This document shows positions 8,801 through 16,709 of a stretch of DNA of 26,771 nucleotides, in pieces. The stretch is from Trichosphaerium sp. ATCC 40318 (Eukaryota > Discosea > Flabellinia > Trichosidae): the NCBI GenBank assembly GCA_038496445.1, contig JALMLS010000293.1, positions 1 to 26,771 of the forward strand, given 5' to 3'. The notes under the pieces were generated by a model that was not told where the DNA came from, made no database searches, and saw nothing but the letters and a program-made list of their open reading frames with translations. The position numbers and the translations under genes are program-made. Position 1 is the first letter of the stretch, and each line of letters opens with the position of its first letter.

Positions 8801-11698
8801 TACAACTGACGCTCCACCAACTACAGACTCCAACAACAGTAGCTCCAACCACAAGGCGCCAACGACTGCAACACCAACTCCTACAACTCCAATGATTGAT
8901 GCGCCACTGAAGCTCCTATAGCCAAGGCACCAACAACTGATGCTCCTACTACAGGGGCACCATCTGCTGGGGCTCCAACTACAGATGCTCCAAAAACTGC
9001 TCCTACCACAAACGCATCAATAACTGAAGCGCCAAAACTGATACTCCAACTACAAATGCTCCTACCAGAAGCGCCAACTACTTTGGCAGCTACAACTGAG
9101 GTTCCAACAACAGAGGCGCCTACTACAAGTGCTCCAACAACTGAAGCACCTACAACAGAGGCTCCAACAACCATGGAGGCGCCAACCACTGCAACGCCTA
9201 CTACAGTGGCGCCTACTACAGACACACCAACGACAGAGGCTCCAACTACAGAACCTCATGCTGCTACAACTGAACTGCCAACAACTGACGCACCAACTAC
9301 AGATGCTCCAACTACAGGAGCACCTACGACTGAGATTGCTGCTACAGATGCACCTGATCACCAAAGCTCCAACCACAGAAGCTCCCACAACTGAAGCGCC
9401 AACAACTACTGAAGCACCTACAACTGCAATCCCTCAACACTGAGGTGTCAACTACATTGGCGCCTACAACAGTAGTGCCTACCACAGAAGCTCCAACCAC
9501 TGAGGTTCCAACTACTGAAGCTGCAACTACAGAGGCGCCTACACCTGAAGCTCCAACTACGGAACCTCCAACACCTGAAGCACAACTACTGATGCTCCAA
9601 CTACAGAAGCACCTACAACAGAAGCGCCAACAACTGAAAACCAAATATAGTGACTTGAACAACTGACGCTCCTACAACTGAAGCACCTGAAGCGCCAACT
9701 ACAAAGCTCCTACAACTGAGGGTCCAACAACAGTAGCTCCAACCATGAGGCACCAATGACTGCAACGCCTACTATTGTGGCGCCTACTACAGACACACCA
9801 ACGACAGAGCCTCCACCTATCGATGCAGCACCAACTACAGATACCCCTACAACTGGTACTTTTTATTTTGATTTTTATGTGGACTAACTTCCCTTACAGA
9901 GTCTCCTACAACTGAGGCACCAACAACAGGTGCTCCTACCATAGAAACGGCAACTACTTTGGCGCTTACTGAGGTTTCCACAACAGAGACGCCTACTACA
10001 AGCGCTCCAACAGCACCTACAACTGACGCTCCAACAACTACAGCACCAACTACAGACTCCAACAGTAGCTCCAACAACGGAGGCGCCCCACTACAACGCC
10101 TACTATTGTGGCGCCTACTACAGACACACCAACAACAGAGCCTCCAACTACTGATGCAGCACCAACTACAGATACTCCTACACCTGAAGCGCCTACAATG
10201 GAAACACCAACGACAGAAGCACCAACAACTGACACACCAAGTACATTAGCACCTACAACTGTAGCACCAAAAACCAGTACTTTGTATTTTACTTTCTAAA
10301 GCAACTAACTTTCTTTGTAGAGGCACCAACTACAGAGGTCCAACAACTGCTCCCGCAACAGAAGCCAACCACCGATGGACCAACAGCCAAAGCACCAACT
10401 ACTGAAGCCCCTACTACAGAGTCGCCAACAAGTGAAGCTCCAACTACAGCGGCTCCTACAACTGATGCACCAACTGAAGCTCCAACCACTGCACCTTCAA
10501 CTATAGCTCCAACTACTGAAGCTCCTACTACAAAGGCGCCTACAACTGAAGTTCCAACAACTGAAACTCCTACTACTGGAGCACCAACTACAGAGGCGCC
10601 AACCACTGAAGTACCAACTACAGCTTCTCCAACCACTGAAGCTCCTACAACTGCTACCCCAACAACTGAAGCTCCAACGACTGAAGCACCAACAACTGAA
10701 GTGCCAACCACTGAAGCATCAACTACTGAAGCCCTTCAACTGAAGCGCCAACTACAGAAGTGCCAACCACTGACGCGCTAGCTACTGAAGCACCAACTAC
10801 ATAGACTCCAACCGCTGATGCCCCTACAACTGAAGTGCCTACTACAGCAACAGCAGCCAACTACAATGCCACCAGTGACGCTTCCGCCAACTGGTACCTC
10901 CAACAACTGACGCGCCAACTACTGAAGCTCCAACAACAGAGGCTCTTACAACAGAGGCACCTACAACCAATGCACCTTCCACTGAAGCTCCTACTACAGC
11001 TTTTCCAACCACCGAAGCCCTTATGACTGTAGTGTGTACTACTGAAGCTCCAAATACAGAGGCTCCAACCACAAAAGCCCCTACAACAGAAGCTCCAACA
11101 ACTGAAGCACCTAGTACAGAAGCGCCAACCACTGAAGCATCAACTACAGAAGCACCAACTACAGAAGCACCAACCACAGAAGCACCAACAATCAAGCGCC
11201 ACTATACAGAGACTCCAACTACAGCGGCTCCTACAACTGCACCTTCAACAGAAGCCGAACAACTGAAGCTCCTACACCTGACGCTACAACAAACAAAACC
11301 ACCAACCACGAAGCTCCTACACTTGCACCTTCAACAGAGGCACCAACTACAGCTGCACCAACAACAGAAGCACCTACTACAGCCTCACCAATGACTGTGT
11401 CACCTACAACGGAAGCGCCAACTACAGATGCACCTACCACTCTAGAGCCAACAATCAAGGCACCTACAATTGTAGCACCAACCACTAAAGCTCTTACACC
11501 TGAAGCCCAACAGATGCGCTACTATTGTACCAACAACAGAGAACAACTGAAGCACCAGCTACTAAAGCGCCGACCTGCTGGTATGCCAACAACTGGTACC
11601 AACACTGTGAGCGCTAAAAAACTAAATAGATTTAACCACGTTTAGATTGTGATGAGCCAAATGGCGATGGTACTTTTACTGCCTCTTCAGGATATTAG
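5899..11698 (+). pseudogene. Mucin-like Thr/Pro-rich cargo gene, repeat-rich and broken (left copy)
   Basis: The main body (6629-11600) encodes hundreds of APTTE/APTTD-type pentapeptide units (15-bp DNA unit), a composition typical of O-glycosylated surface or secreted stalks. A phase-consistent 5' model is exon 5899-5926, 6158-6188, 6414-6583 and then 6629 onward; exon 3 contributes a Cys-containing stretch ending EECNHQIVLK. Further introns fit at 7716-7758, 8639-8682, 9856-9899, 10277-10320 and 11607-11645. The 3' exon reads CDEPNGDGTFTASSGY and stops at 11696. Many one- or two-base indels and in-frame TAGs (for example ACTACATAG near 8606) break the frame, so it is either decayed or carries uncorrected sequencing errors. 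I see no clear signal peptide. The gene converges on the recombinase gene. Confidence 0.55.
6629..11600 (+). repeat. 15-bp minisatellite with ~0.93-1.28 kb higher-order repeat (left copy)
   Basis: The array is built of GC(T/A/G)CC(A/T)AC(A/T)ACTGAA-like 15-mers. A longer unit recurs with its intron included. The block starting GAG(A/G)TTGCTGCTACAGATGC occurs at about 7113, 8048 and 9331. The intron-plus-exon block GTCTC(C/T)TACAACTGAG occurs at about 7759, 8683 and 9900. Spacings are about 924-935 and 1218-1283 bp. The last third (10320-11500) lacks this long period and is the cleanest in frame. Confidence 0.85.
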
Positions 11699-11862
11699 CA
11701 TAACCATAAATTAAAGGCAAGGTTATCCACTACACTTTCTTTATTGTAATGCTTTATTTAGGATAATTTGTTAAATAATAAACTTTCTTGTTTAAGAACA
11801 CTGTGCATCTGTTTCTTGTCATTGGCGCATATAGCCATGACATTCTTTACAAACTACTGCCA

Positions 11863-11976
11863 ATGACAACAGATCCTTTAATAACACTAACACCTACAAC
11901 AATAGCTCAAACGACAACATATCCTCCAACAACACTACCACCAGCTACTTTGTCTTCTACAATGATAAATCCTTAA
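11863..11976 (+). CDS. Short Thr/Pro-rich ORF, possible tail of the mucin-like gene (left copy)
   Basis: This is a 37-codon frame (MTTDPLITLTPTTIAQTTTY... ending SSTMINP) of the same Thr/Pro bias but outside the pentapeptide array. It may be a last exon, a remnant of the array or a separate small gene. No splice junction linking it to the array is evident. The mirror copy is at 18837-18950 (minus strand). Confidence 0.25.
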   Translation: MTTDPLITLTPTTIAQTTTYPPTTLPPATLSSTMINP

Positions 11977-12082
11977 ATAGCGCTACCTTCAAAAGCGCCA
12001 GTACCAACAACAACAAACTCACCTAGTGTACACAAACAAAAAACAGTCGGACACTAACTCAACTTTATTTAGGTTTTCTGAA

Positions 12083-14103
12083 TTACAAAAAACGCGCAAA
12101 ATCTTTTGCCAAAAACTTTGCTCTTCCAGGTCGTGGCTTGTATGTTTTCGTCATTTCTCTCTTCCACAGGGACTTTAGTGCAATTTTGCGTCTAAGCGAC
12201 TTCTTTTTGCGGTCATACATTCCTTGTAACTGACGCTTCTTGCATAGGCTCTCCTCTTCATTTTCTGGATCCACTTTATGCGATTCAAATGCTAGACGCT
12301 CATCTGCGCTCTTTACTAACACTTCAGCTTTCAGGGATGGATGTTGTGTGAGCAACTGCTTGTAGTATGCGTTCACAACCTTGCGAATTTCATTTTGTTG
12401 GTAAGAACTCCATTTGTTAAATTCTTCAATTTTTTTGTTGTTTGTTGTGTTGCGCACCAAAGTAGGGTTGTTGTTGTAAAACTGTTCAACAGCACGTTCT
12501 TTCTCCTTTCTTAGTCTTTGATATTTTTCACAGAAATCAAAACGGTCATGTTCTACAGACGGAGGAACAGTGCGATCATTGGGCGTTGGTGTTTCTGTAG
12601 GCGCAAAAATATCACCAATACAACTGAGCCATGTCTGCTGAACATCCTCGCCTGTTATGGCGCTAGTGTGATTGTAGACAATTTTAGTGACAAAATTGAC
12701 ATAACTAAATAGGTGTGAGCACTTGCGGCAGTAAATACGTGGAGAAAAAGCAAAGGTAAACCAAAAACAAAAAAAAAAATGGTACTTACGCTAATACAAC
12801 TGGAGAATCCTTTTTCCAACCACCAAGCTCTGCTAATTGCGTGTAGTCGATGTTGGAACCCCCTTTACTCAGTACAGTGATTACATATTGAGTTGCCATA
12901 CCTCTGCGGCTAGAGTGGGCAGTGATTTGGCCTTTCTTGTATCCAGCAGCCTGACCACGCTTGGACATCATGTTTCCGAGTCCTTGTGCCGTGATTGGCT
13001 TGGTAGGAAAGTACAAGTTGTTTGTAGCCGCACACCACAATGGCAACTTCTTGTGTGTCTCTTTCACCTGGTAGAAGCAGTTCAGTACAGGATGAAAGAA
13101 ACGTGTAACCCCACAAAAAAAGAAGTAAAAAAAGAAGGTACCTTAAATGTGTGCGTTTTTGGATCATACATCTCCAAAGCTTCTCTGTCATGTAGGTACA
13201 GCGCCAAAGCTGCCAGTGGGTTGATATCAGCAAACTCCTCGCTTTCAGTGCTATCCACAAGCCAAGTTTTGTGACACTGCTCAAAGATCTTATCTTTTTC
13301 AATGTAGACTGCCAATTTCGCGTTACCAGCCACGTGAATTATTGAGAGATCTTCCAAGCGTATTTTGTGGTGTGAATCGGCACGTTTACCCAAAAACATG
13401 TTTAGGATAAGGTATGCACGATCACGGATATTAATCGGAGTTGTTGGGGGTATATGTGCCAATATTTTGCGCAAAACAGGTATAACAATTGGCACCTTTT
13501 CTAAGAAATCTTTTTGTGTTTCTGGGTTCTTTTTTTCGCATTGCGCTAGTACTACGTTTGCTACACAAAAATTAGACTCAATGTATCAAAGTACAAAAGA
13601 AAAATCCAAAACAACGTGATTATGGCGTACTTTCTGCATGAAATGCTTCATCAAGAGGTGGCTGTCCTTGAAGGCGTGACTCTCGCAGTAAAGATCTCAA
13701 GTAAGTTTTTCTACTGTTGTTGCGATAACCCATCTTTGTTAGCGCAACAATCCATTCCTTCACAAAATCCACCTGAAGAGGGAATATAGAAGTCTCTTCT
13801 GGGTGATAAAACCTAAAAAGTGAGTCAATTCTAAGAACAGTACTTGGTTACTCTAGCTAACATATGCTCTAATAACGCGTACTTTAGGAACAATGTGTAA
13901 TTTGCAGATGCCCGTGCTGCTAAAACAATGCTGCCATTCTCAAAAGGTTTGCGCTCTAGATCATGTACTGTGCTGACAATCTCCTCTATAGGAACAGTTT
14001 TGGCCATTTCTTGAAAAGCAGCTTCCAAACCTTTGCCACTAAAACGCCGCTTATATCCTTTCCTTGGTTTAAGACCATCCAGGTCAGTCTTTCTTTTACT
14101 CAT
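12083..14103 (-). CDS. Crypton-like tyrosine recombinase, five exons (left copy)
   Basis: Exons on the minus strand: 13844-14103, 13631-13812, 13142-13560, 12790-13067 and 12083-12704 (1761 nt, 586 aa). The protein and its catalytic residues are as described for the right copy at 16710-18730. The only amino-acid difference noticed is His47 here (CAT, base 13963) against Gln47 there. The start lies about 100 bp from the element's inner end, with a TATATA at 14127-14132 roughly 25-30 bp upstream. The frame is intact, so this copy could still make recombinase even though its own inner attachment arm is deleted. Confidence 0.88.
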
Positions 14104-14188
14104 CTGGTTGAAAGCTAACCAAGCACTATATAACTTCTGTTGACTGTGTTGACTGCCGTTGAGTCAAGGGCAGTAAGAAAGTGTTGTC
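14104..14188 (-). promoter_or_regulatory. Recombinase promoter and subterminal repeats (left copy)
   Basis: The short space between the recombinase start and the element end holds TATATA (14127-14132), two GTTGACTG repeats (about 14138-14156) and an ACTGCC/GGCAGT inverted pair (14152-14157, 14169-14174). It is probably a compact promoter that also carries recombinase-binding repeats, which would allow feedback on expression. That function is inferred. Confidence 0.45.
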
Positions 14189-14210
14189 CTTTTGGTGTTT
14201 TCTGTTCTAT
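14189..14210 (+). promoter_or_regulatory. Inner element end, U2-like arm deleted (left copy)
   Basis: Here the inner end reads GTCCTTTTGGTGTTTTCTGT. The right copy has GTCCTTTTGGCTAAGATCAA GTGTAGTTTCTGT at the same place. Thirteen bases, including the GGCTAAGATC arm, are missing. If the arm binds the recombinase, this end should be inactive for excision, which would fix the left copy in place. Confidence 0.6.
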
Positions 14211-14341
14211 TCAGTTTAATCTCTGAATGGGGGACGAATGTCCCCCACAAGATTAAGCGAATTTTTTCCGGGGGCAGGGGATTGTCGGACTGGCTTGCCT
14301 TTCCACCCCTGCAATGATCTGTCAGGCCTTACACTACCCGC
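14201..14341 (+). ncRNA. U2 snRNA gene, 3' part
   Basis: After the shared TCTGTTCTAT, the sequence continues with the rest of a U2 snRNA. Stem-loop IIa is ATTCAG/CTGAAT around TTTAATCT (14209-14228). Stem-loop IIb is GGGGGAC/GTCCCCC. A Sm site follows (GCGAATTTTTTCCG, near 14258-14271). Stem III is GCAGGGG pairing with CCCCTGC (about 14273-14312), and then comes a 3' stem ending near CCCGCC at about 14341. It matches the order of parts in eukaryotic U2. The missing 5' part is at 5645-5690, so this half has no U2 promoter beside it. The 3' end is approximate. Confidence 0.88.
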
Positions 14342-15076
14342 CAGATGAGGTCAACCCCTTCTCTAAACATAAAGAAAAACAACAACCACATTCAGACTGG
14401 GAAAGCACTCGCTATCTTATGGTATAAATTTACCAAAAAATTTTACAAGTCAAAAAATTATGCTAAATTTCGTGATACTACACCTGATCTTAGACAAACA
14501 AATCACACTTTTCTCGTTTTCATTTTCCAATCACCTGATTGGCCTCAAGAATTACGCTTCTCACTTATAATACAGAAAATGAATACATGTACATACAGTA
14601 GCATAAAGCACTATCGTGTGTAAGTGCGTATCGTCAAAAAGTCCGTTGATACTTAAGTTGCTCGTATAAAACAAGTTCCTTCTTTATTTTAAATTTTGAA
14701 ACTTTGGACTTTCTTTGTACTTACAAGTACATACAGTATCCAGTATCTGAGTCTGAATCAGGTATTAAAAATCAATCATTATTTTCTTTCGAAAACACGT
14801 GATTAGACTCGGAATATATTACACCATGCTCATGATACTATCAGCGGTCACTAGTACTTCAAACTCACTAAAAGTTTGTTTGAGCACAACTGGATCATCA
14901 AACATTTAGAAACGCTAAACGAAAGAGAACTATACAAGAGTTTTATCAAAACTATCTAAGTGTAAGTTTACGTTTACGTACAGCGTAGTTGTTTGTGAGT
15001 GATAAGTGAATGAAAAAGATTTTACGCGGTGAATAACAAATGTACATGCTTGTTGAATAGTCTAAAACGTTAAATA
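14342..15076. other. Palindrome spacer, part 1; no gene seen
   Basis: This is the downstream flank of the U2 3' part, AT-rich. The longest frame (14345-14623) lacks coding character. A CACGTGATT motif lies near 14797. It also holds the 3' flank of the minus-strand Ras-like gene. Confidence 0.45.
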
Positions 15077-15927
15077 TCAAACGATACAGAGTATTTTGAT
15101 GACATGCCCTATGGTTGGAACTTCTATATCGTAAGTAACTTTATTAATCACATTACATCCACGTTGCCAATCTAAGGTACGAATTTCTCTAACAAGCTCA
15201 TAAAACTGTTCATCAACATTAACACGTGTTTTGGCAGAAGCTTCAAAAAATAAACATTCATTCTTTTGTGCAAGTTCGATTCCTTCTTTTGTGGTTACTT
15301 GTCTATCTTCTTCTTCCAAGTCTACTTTATTTCCTACAAGTACAATAGGAATTTTGTCTTGGTTCAATTCTTTTACTCTATACGAACAATATTTAGTGTT
15401 ATGGATGTAATAAAACAACAAAGTTGTTATATGTGTAACAGATCATGAAACTGTGTTACGAAAATAGTAGGCAAGAGAGTTTAGCTCAGTTACCTGTAAA
15501 CCCTGTCAAATAAGCCTTGCATCTTTTCAAATGAACCTCTGTCAGTGATGCTGTACATTAAAATAATACCATGAGCGACTCAAATGCACTACAACCTGTT
15601 AGATTGATCCAACCTAAAACACTTTATTTTATTACCAGGTCTTTCTGGTTCCAGTGGTCGACAGTTTCTGTTGTGTCTAGAACTTCAAATATTGCAGGTT
15701 TTTTGTCTATGGTGACTTGCTTGGAATACCTTAATGCATGGGTGAGCGTTTAGAGTTGTTTTGTAACTGTGTTTAGACTTTTAAAACTGTTACAAAAAGC
15801 TCCGTGCTCACGAATTGTCTTCAATTGAGTCGTATTCTTGTAGAAATATGGTTTTAACAAATTGTAATGTTGTTGCTGATTTTCCAACCCCTGCAGGGCC
15901 AAATACGATAATTTTATAGTCAACCAT
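15077..15927 (-). CDS. Divergent Ras-family small GTPase
   Basis: Exons on the minus strand: 15812-15927, 15636-15729, 15494-15578 and 15077-15377. The start [10 protein letters not shown] and P-loop GPAGVGKS (residues 10-17) resemble Ras/Rap. The effector stretch is [16 protein letters not shown], where Ras has YDPTIEDSY. NKVD (G4) and EASAKT (G5) are intact in exon 4. Switch II reads [10 protein letters not shown] instead of LDTAGQEEY, so the DxxG glycine and catalytic glutamine are both absent. The tail ends KILCIV, with the cysteine third from the end, so it is not a standard CAAX box. The exon 2/3 junction does not close in phase with any canonical GT-AG pair I tried (exon 2 ends in phase 0, exon 3 needs one base). 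A decayed gene is therefore possible. Confidence 0.7.
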
Positions 15928-16566
15928 TCCAGCTTAAACTTGTGAGGGATAGGTAGCGTATAAGTTTAATGGGTGGCGTTTGTTGTTGACTACCGCATTT
16001 CATTAATGCACCCAATTATTTCAACTTTATGTTTTTCGCACAGAGGTGCCACACAAACATTGTCGTATTGTTTTTATACTAGACGCTCATTGTAGTGCAC
16101 TTGGAGTTTGAACTTCATTGAGTTTAAAGTGTAAATTTCACTTATTTGTGCCGATTTTTTTTCTCAATTAGAAGGTTGTCGACAATTACATGGTCACACA
16201 GGAATCTCGACGTCTTCTGGACCTTAAATTGTTAACACTGTTTTTAGGGGTGAATACACAGTAACAAGCTAACTCATTTAAGAACTCGCTGTGGCTTGCT
16301 TGATATTCTTAAATTTCTGAATAATGAAAAAGTATGTAAAGTTGGTTATTCATGCCAGTATCTTTGTTAGACTAATCACCTATGCCTTTGTACTTTTATT
16401 AGTTAATAGTGAAATTGTATGCACTAGTGAATGTGGATGTTACTCGATAGAGCATGCATTAGAATAAGAAGCTGCATACTGGTCTTGAATGTCTGGTTGG
16501 TGTAGTGCATACAGGAAGCAGGTGAGATTTTATGGATATAACTTTTGTTTTTTCGTTTTATGATGG
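15928..16566. other. Palindrome spacer, part 2; no gene seen
   Basis: This is the likely promoter of the Ras-like gene (near 15928-16100), then AT-rich sequence without a supported gene. It ends at TATGATGG just before the inverted GGCTAAGATC arm that marks the inner limit of the right element copy. Confidence 0.45.
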
Positions 16567-16625
16567 TTGGCTAAGATCGATTAAACTGAATAGAACAGAA
16601 ACTACACTTGATCTTAGCCAAAAGG
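16567..16625 (-). promoter_or_regulatory. Inner element end with U2-like sequence and perfect inverted arms
   Basis: On the minus strand this end reads CCTTTTGGCTAAGATC, AAGTGTAGTTTCTGTTCTAT, TCAGTTTAAT and then CGATCTTAGCC. It matches U2 from the CCTTTTGG part of stem I to stem IIa, but with GTAGTT instead of GTAGTA, and is preceded by element-specific sequence, so it appears to be element-carried. TTGGCTAAGATC (16567-16578) and GATCTTAGCCAA (16610-16621) are perfect inverted 12-mers 31 bp apart. That is close to the 30 bp between the corresponding cores at the outer end. Confidence 0.6.
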
Positions 16626-16709
16626 ACAACACTTTCTTACTGCCCTTGACTCAACGGCAGTCAACACAGTCAACAGAAGTTATATAGTGCTTGGTTAGCT
16701 TTCAACCAG
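16626..16709 (+). promoter_or_regulatory. Recombinase promoter and subterminal repeats (right copy)
   Basis: This is the mirror of 14104-14188, with ACTGCC at 16639-16644, paired GTCAAC motifs and TATATAG at 16681, 29 bp before the ATG at 16710. Confidence 0.45.

Larger units (their letters stand above)
5682..14210. mobile_element. U2-inserted Crypton/Starship-like tyrosine-recombinase element (left copy)
   Basis: The element is bounded by the direct repeat TCTGTTCTAT (5682-5691 and 14201-14210) and lies between the 5' and 3' parts of a U2 snRNA gene; one repeat plus internal sequence is about 8.5 kb. Its recombinase starts about 100 bp from the inner end and reads inward. The mucin-like gene runs toward it from the outer end. 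There are no long terminal inverted repeats and no reverse transcriptase or DDE transposase. Known Cryptons move by tyrosine recombinase, probably through a circle, and leave short identical boundaries; fungal Starships share the recombinase-first layout. The family assignment is inference; the boundaries and U2 split are seen directly. Confidence 0.82.
3936..14220 (+). repeat. Left arm of giant inverted repeat
   Basis: Bases 3936-14220 reappear as the reverse complement at 16580-26771. Coordinates mirror as 30813 - x near the recombinase and 30814 - x further out, and this holds for every ORF compared. From about 4820 to 14190 I find only a one-base A5/A6 difference (8992-8996 versus 21817-21822) and a recombinase SNP (13963 versus 16850). 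The inner end differs by a 13-bp indel in the U2-like sequence. Outside 4820 the arms differ by substitutions every few dozen bases, a tandem-duplication collapse and a 13-bp insertion. The arm contains U2 upstream sequence, the U2 5' end, the mucin-like gene and the recombinase. Confidence 0.95.

Noticed and set aside
6597-11485. Minus-strand frames of Val-Gly-Ala-Ser repeats across the array (and + strand in the right arm)
   Set aside because: They are the antisense reading of the 15-bp Thr/Pro repeat. Long open frames arise automatically from the unit, and no splice or start context supports them.
6629-11600. CRISPR-like or satellite array
   Set aside because: The units are contiguous 15-mers coding for APTTE-like pentapeptides with no unique spacers. 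The host gene structure is eukaryotic.
12837-13274. Plus-strand 145-codon frame opposite the recombinase (and 17539-17976 in the right arm)
   Set aside because: It is a shadow of recombinase exons 3-4, and the sense strand has catalytic motifs and consistent splice phases.
5682-14210. DIRS or Ngaro retroelement (tyrosine recombinase with reverse transcriptase)
   Set aside because: No reverse transcriptase, RNase H or split terminal repeats are seen in any frame of the 8.5 kb.
14345-14623. 92-codon frame after U2
   Set aside because: It is AT-rich with no domain or splice support and begins right at the U2 3' flank.
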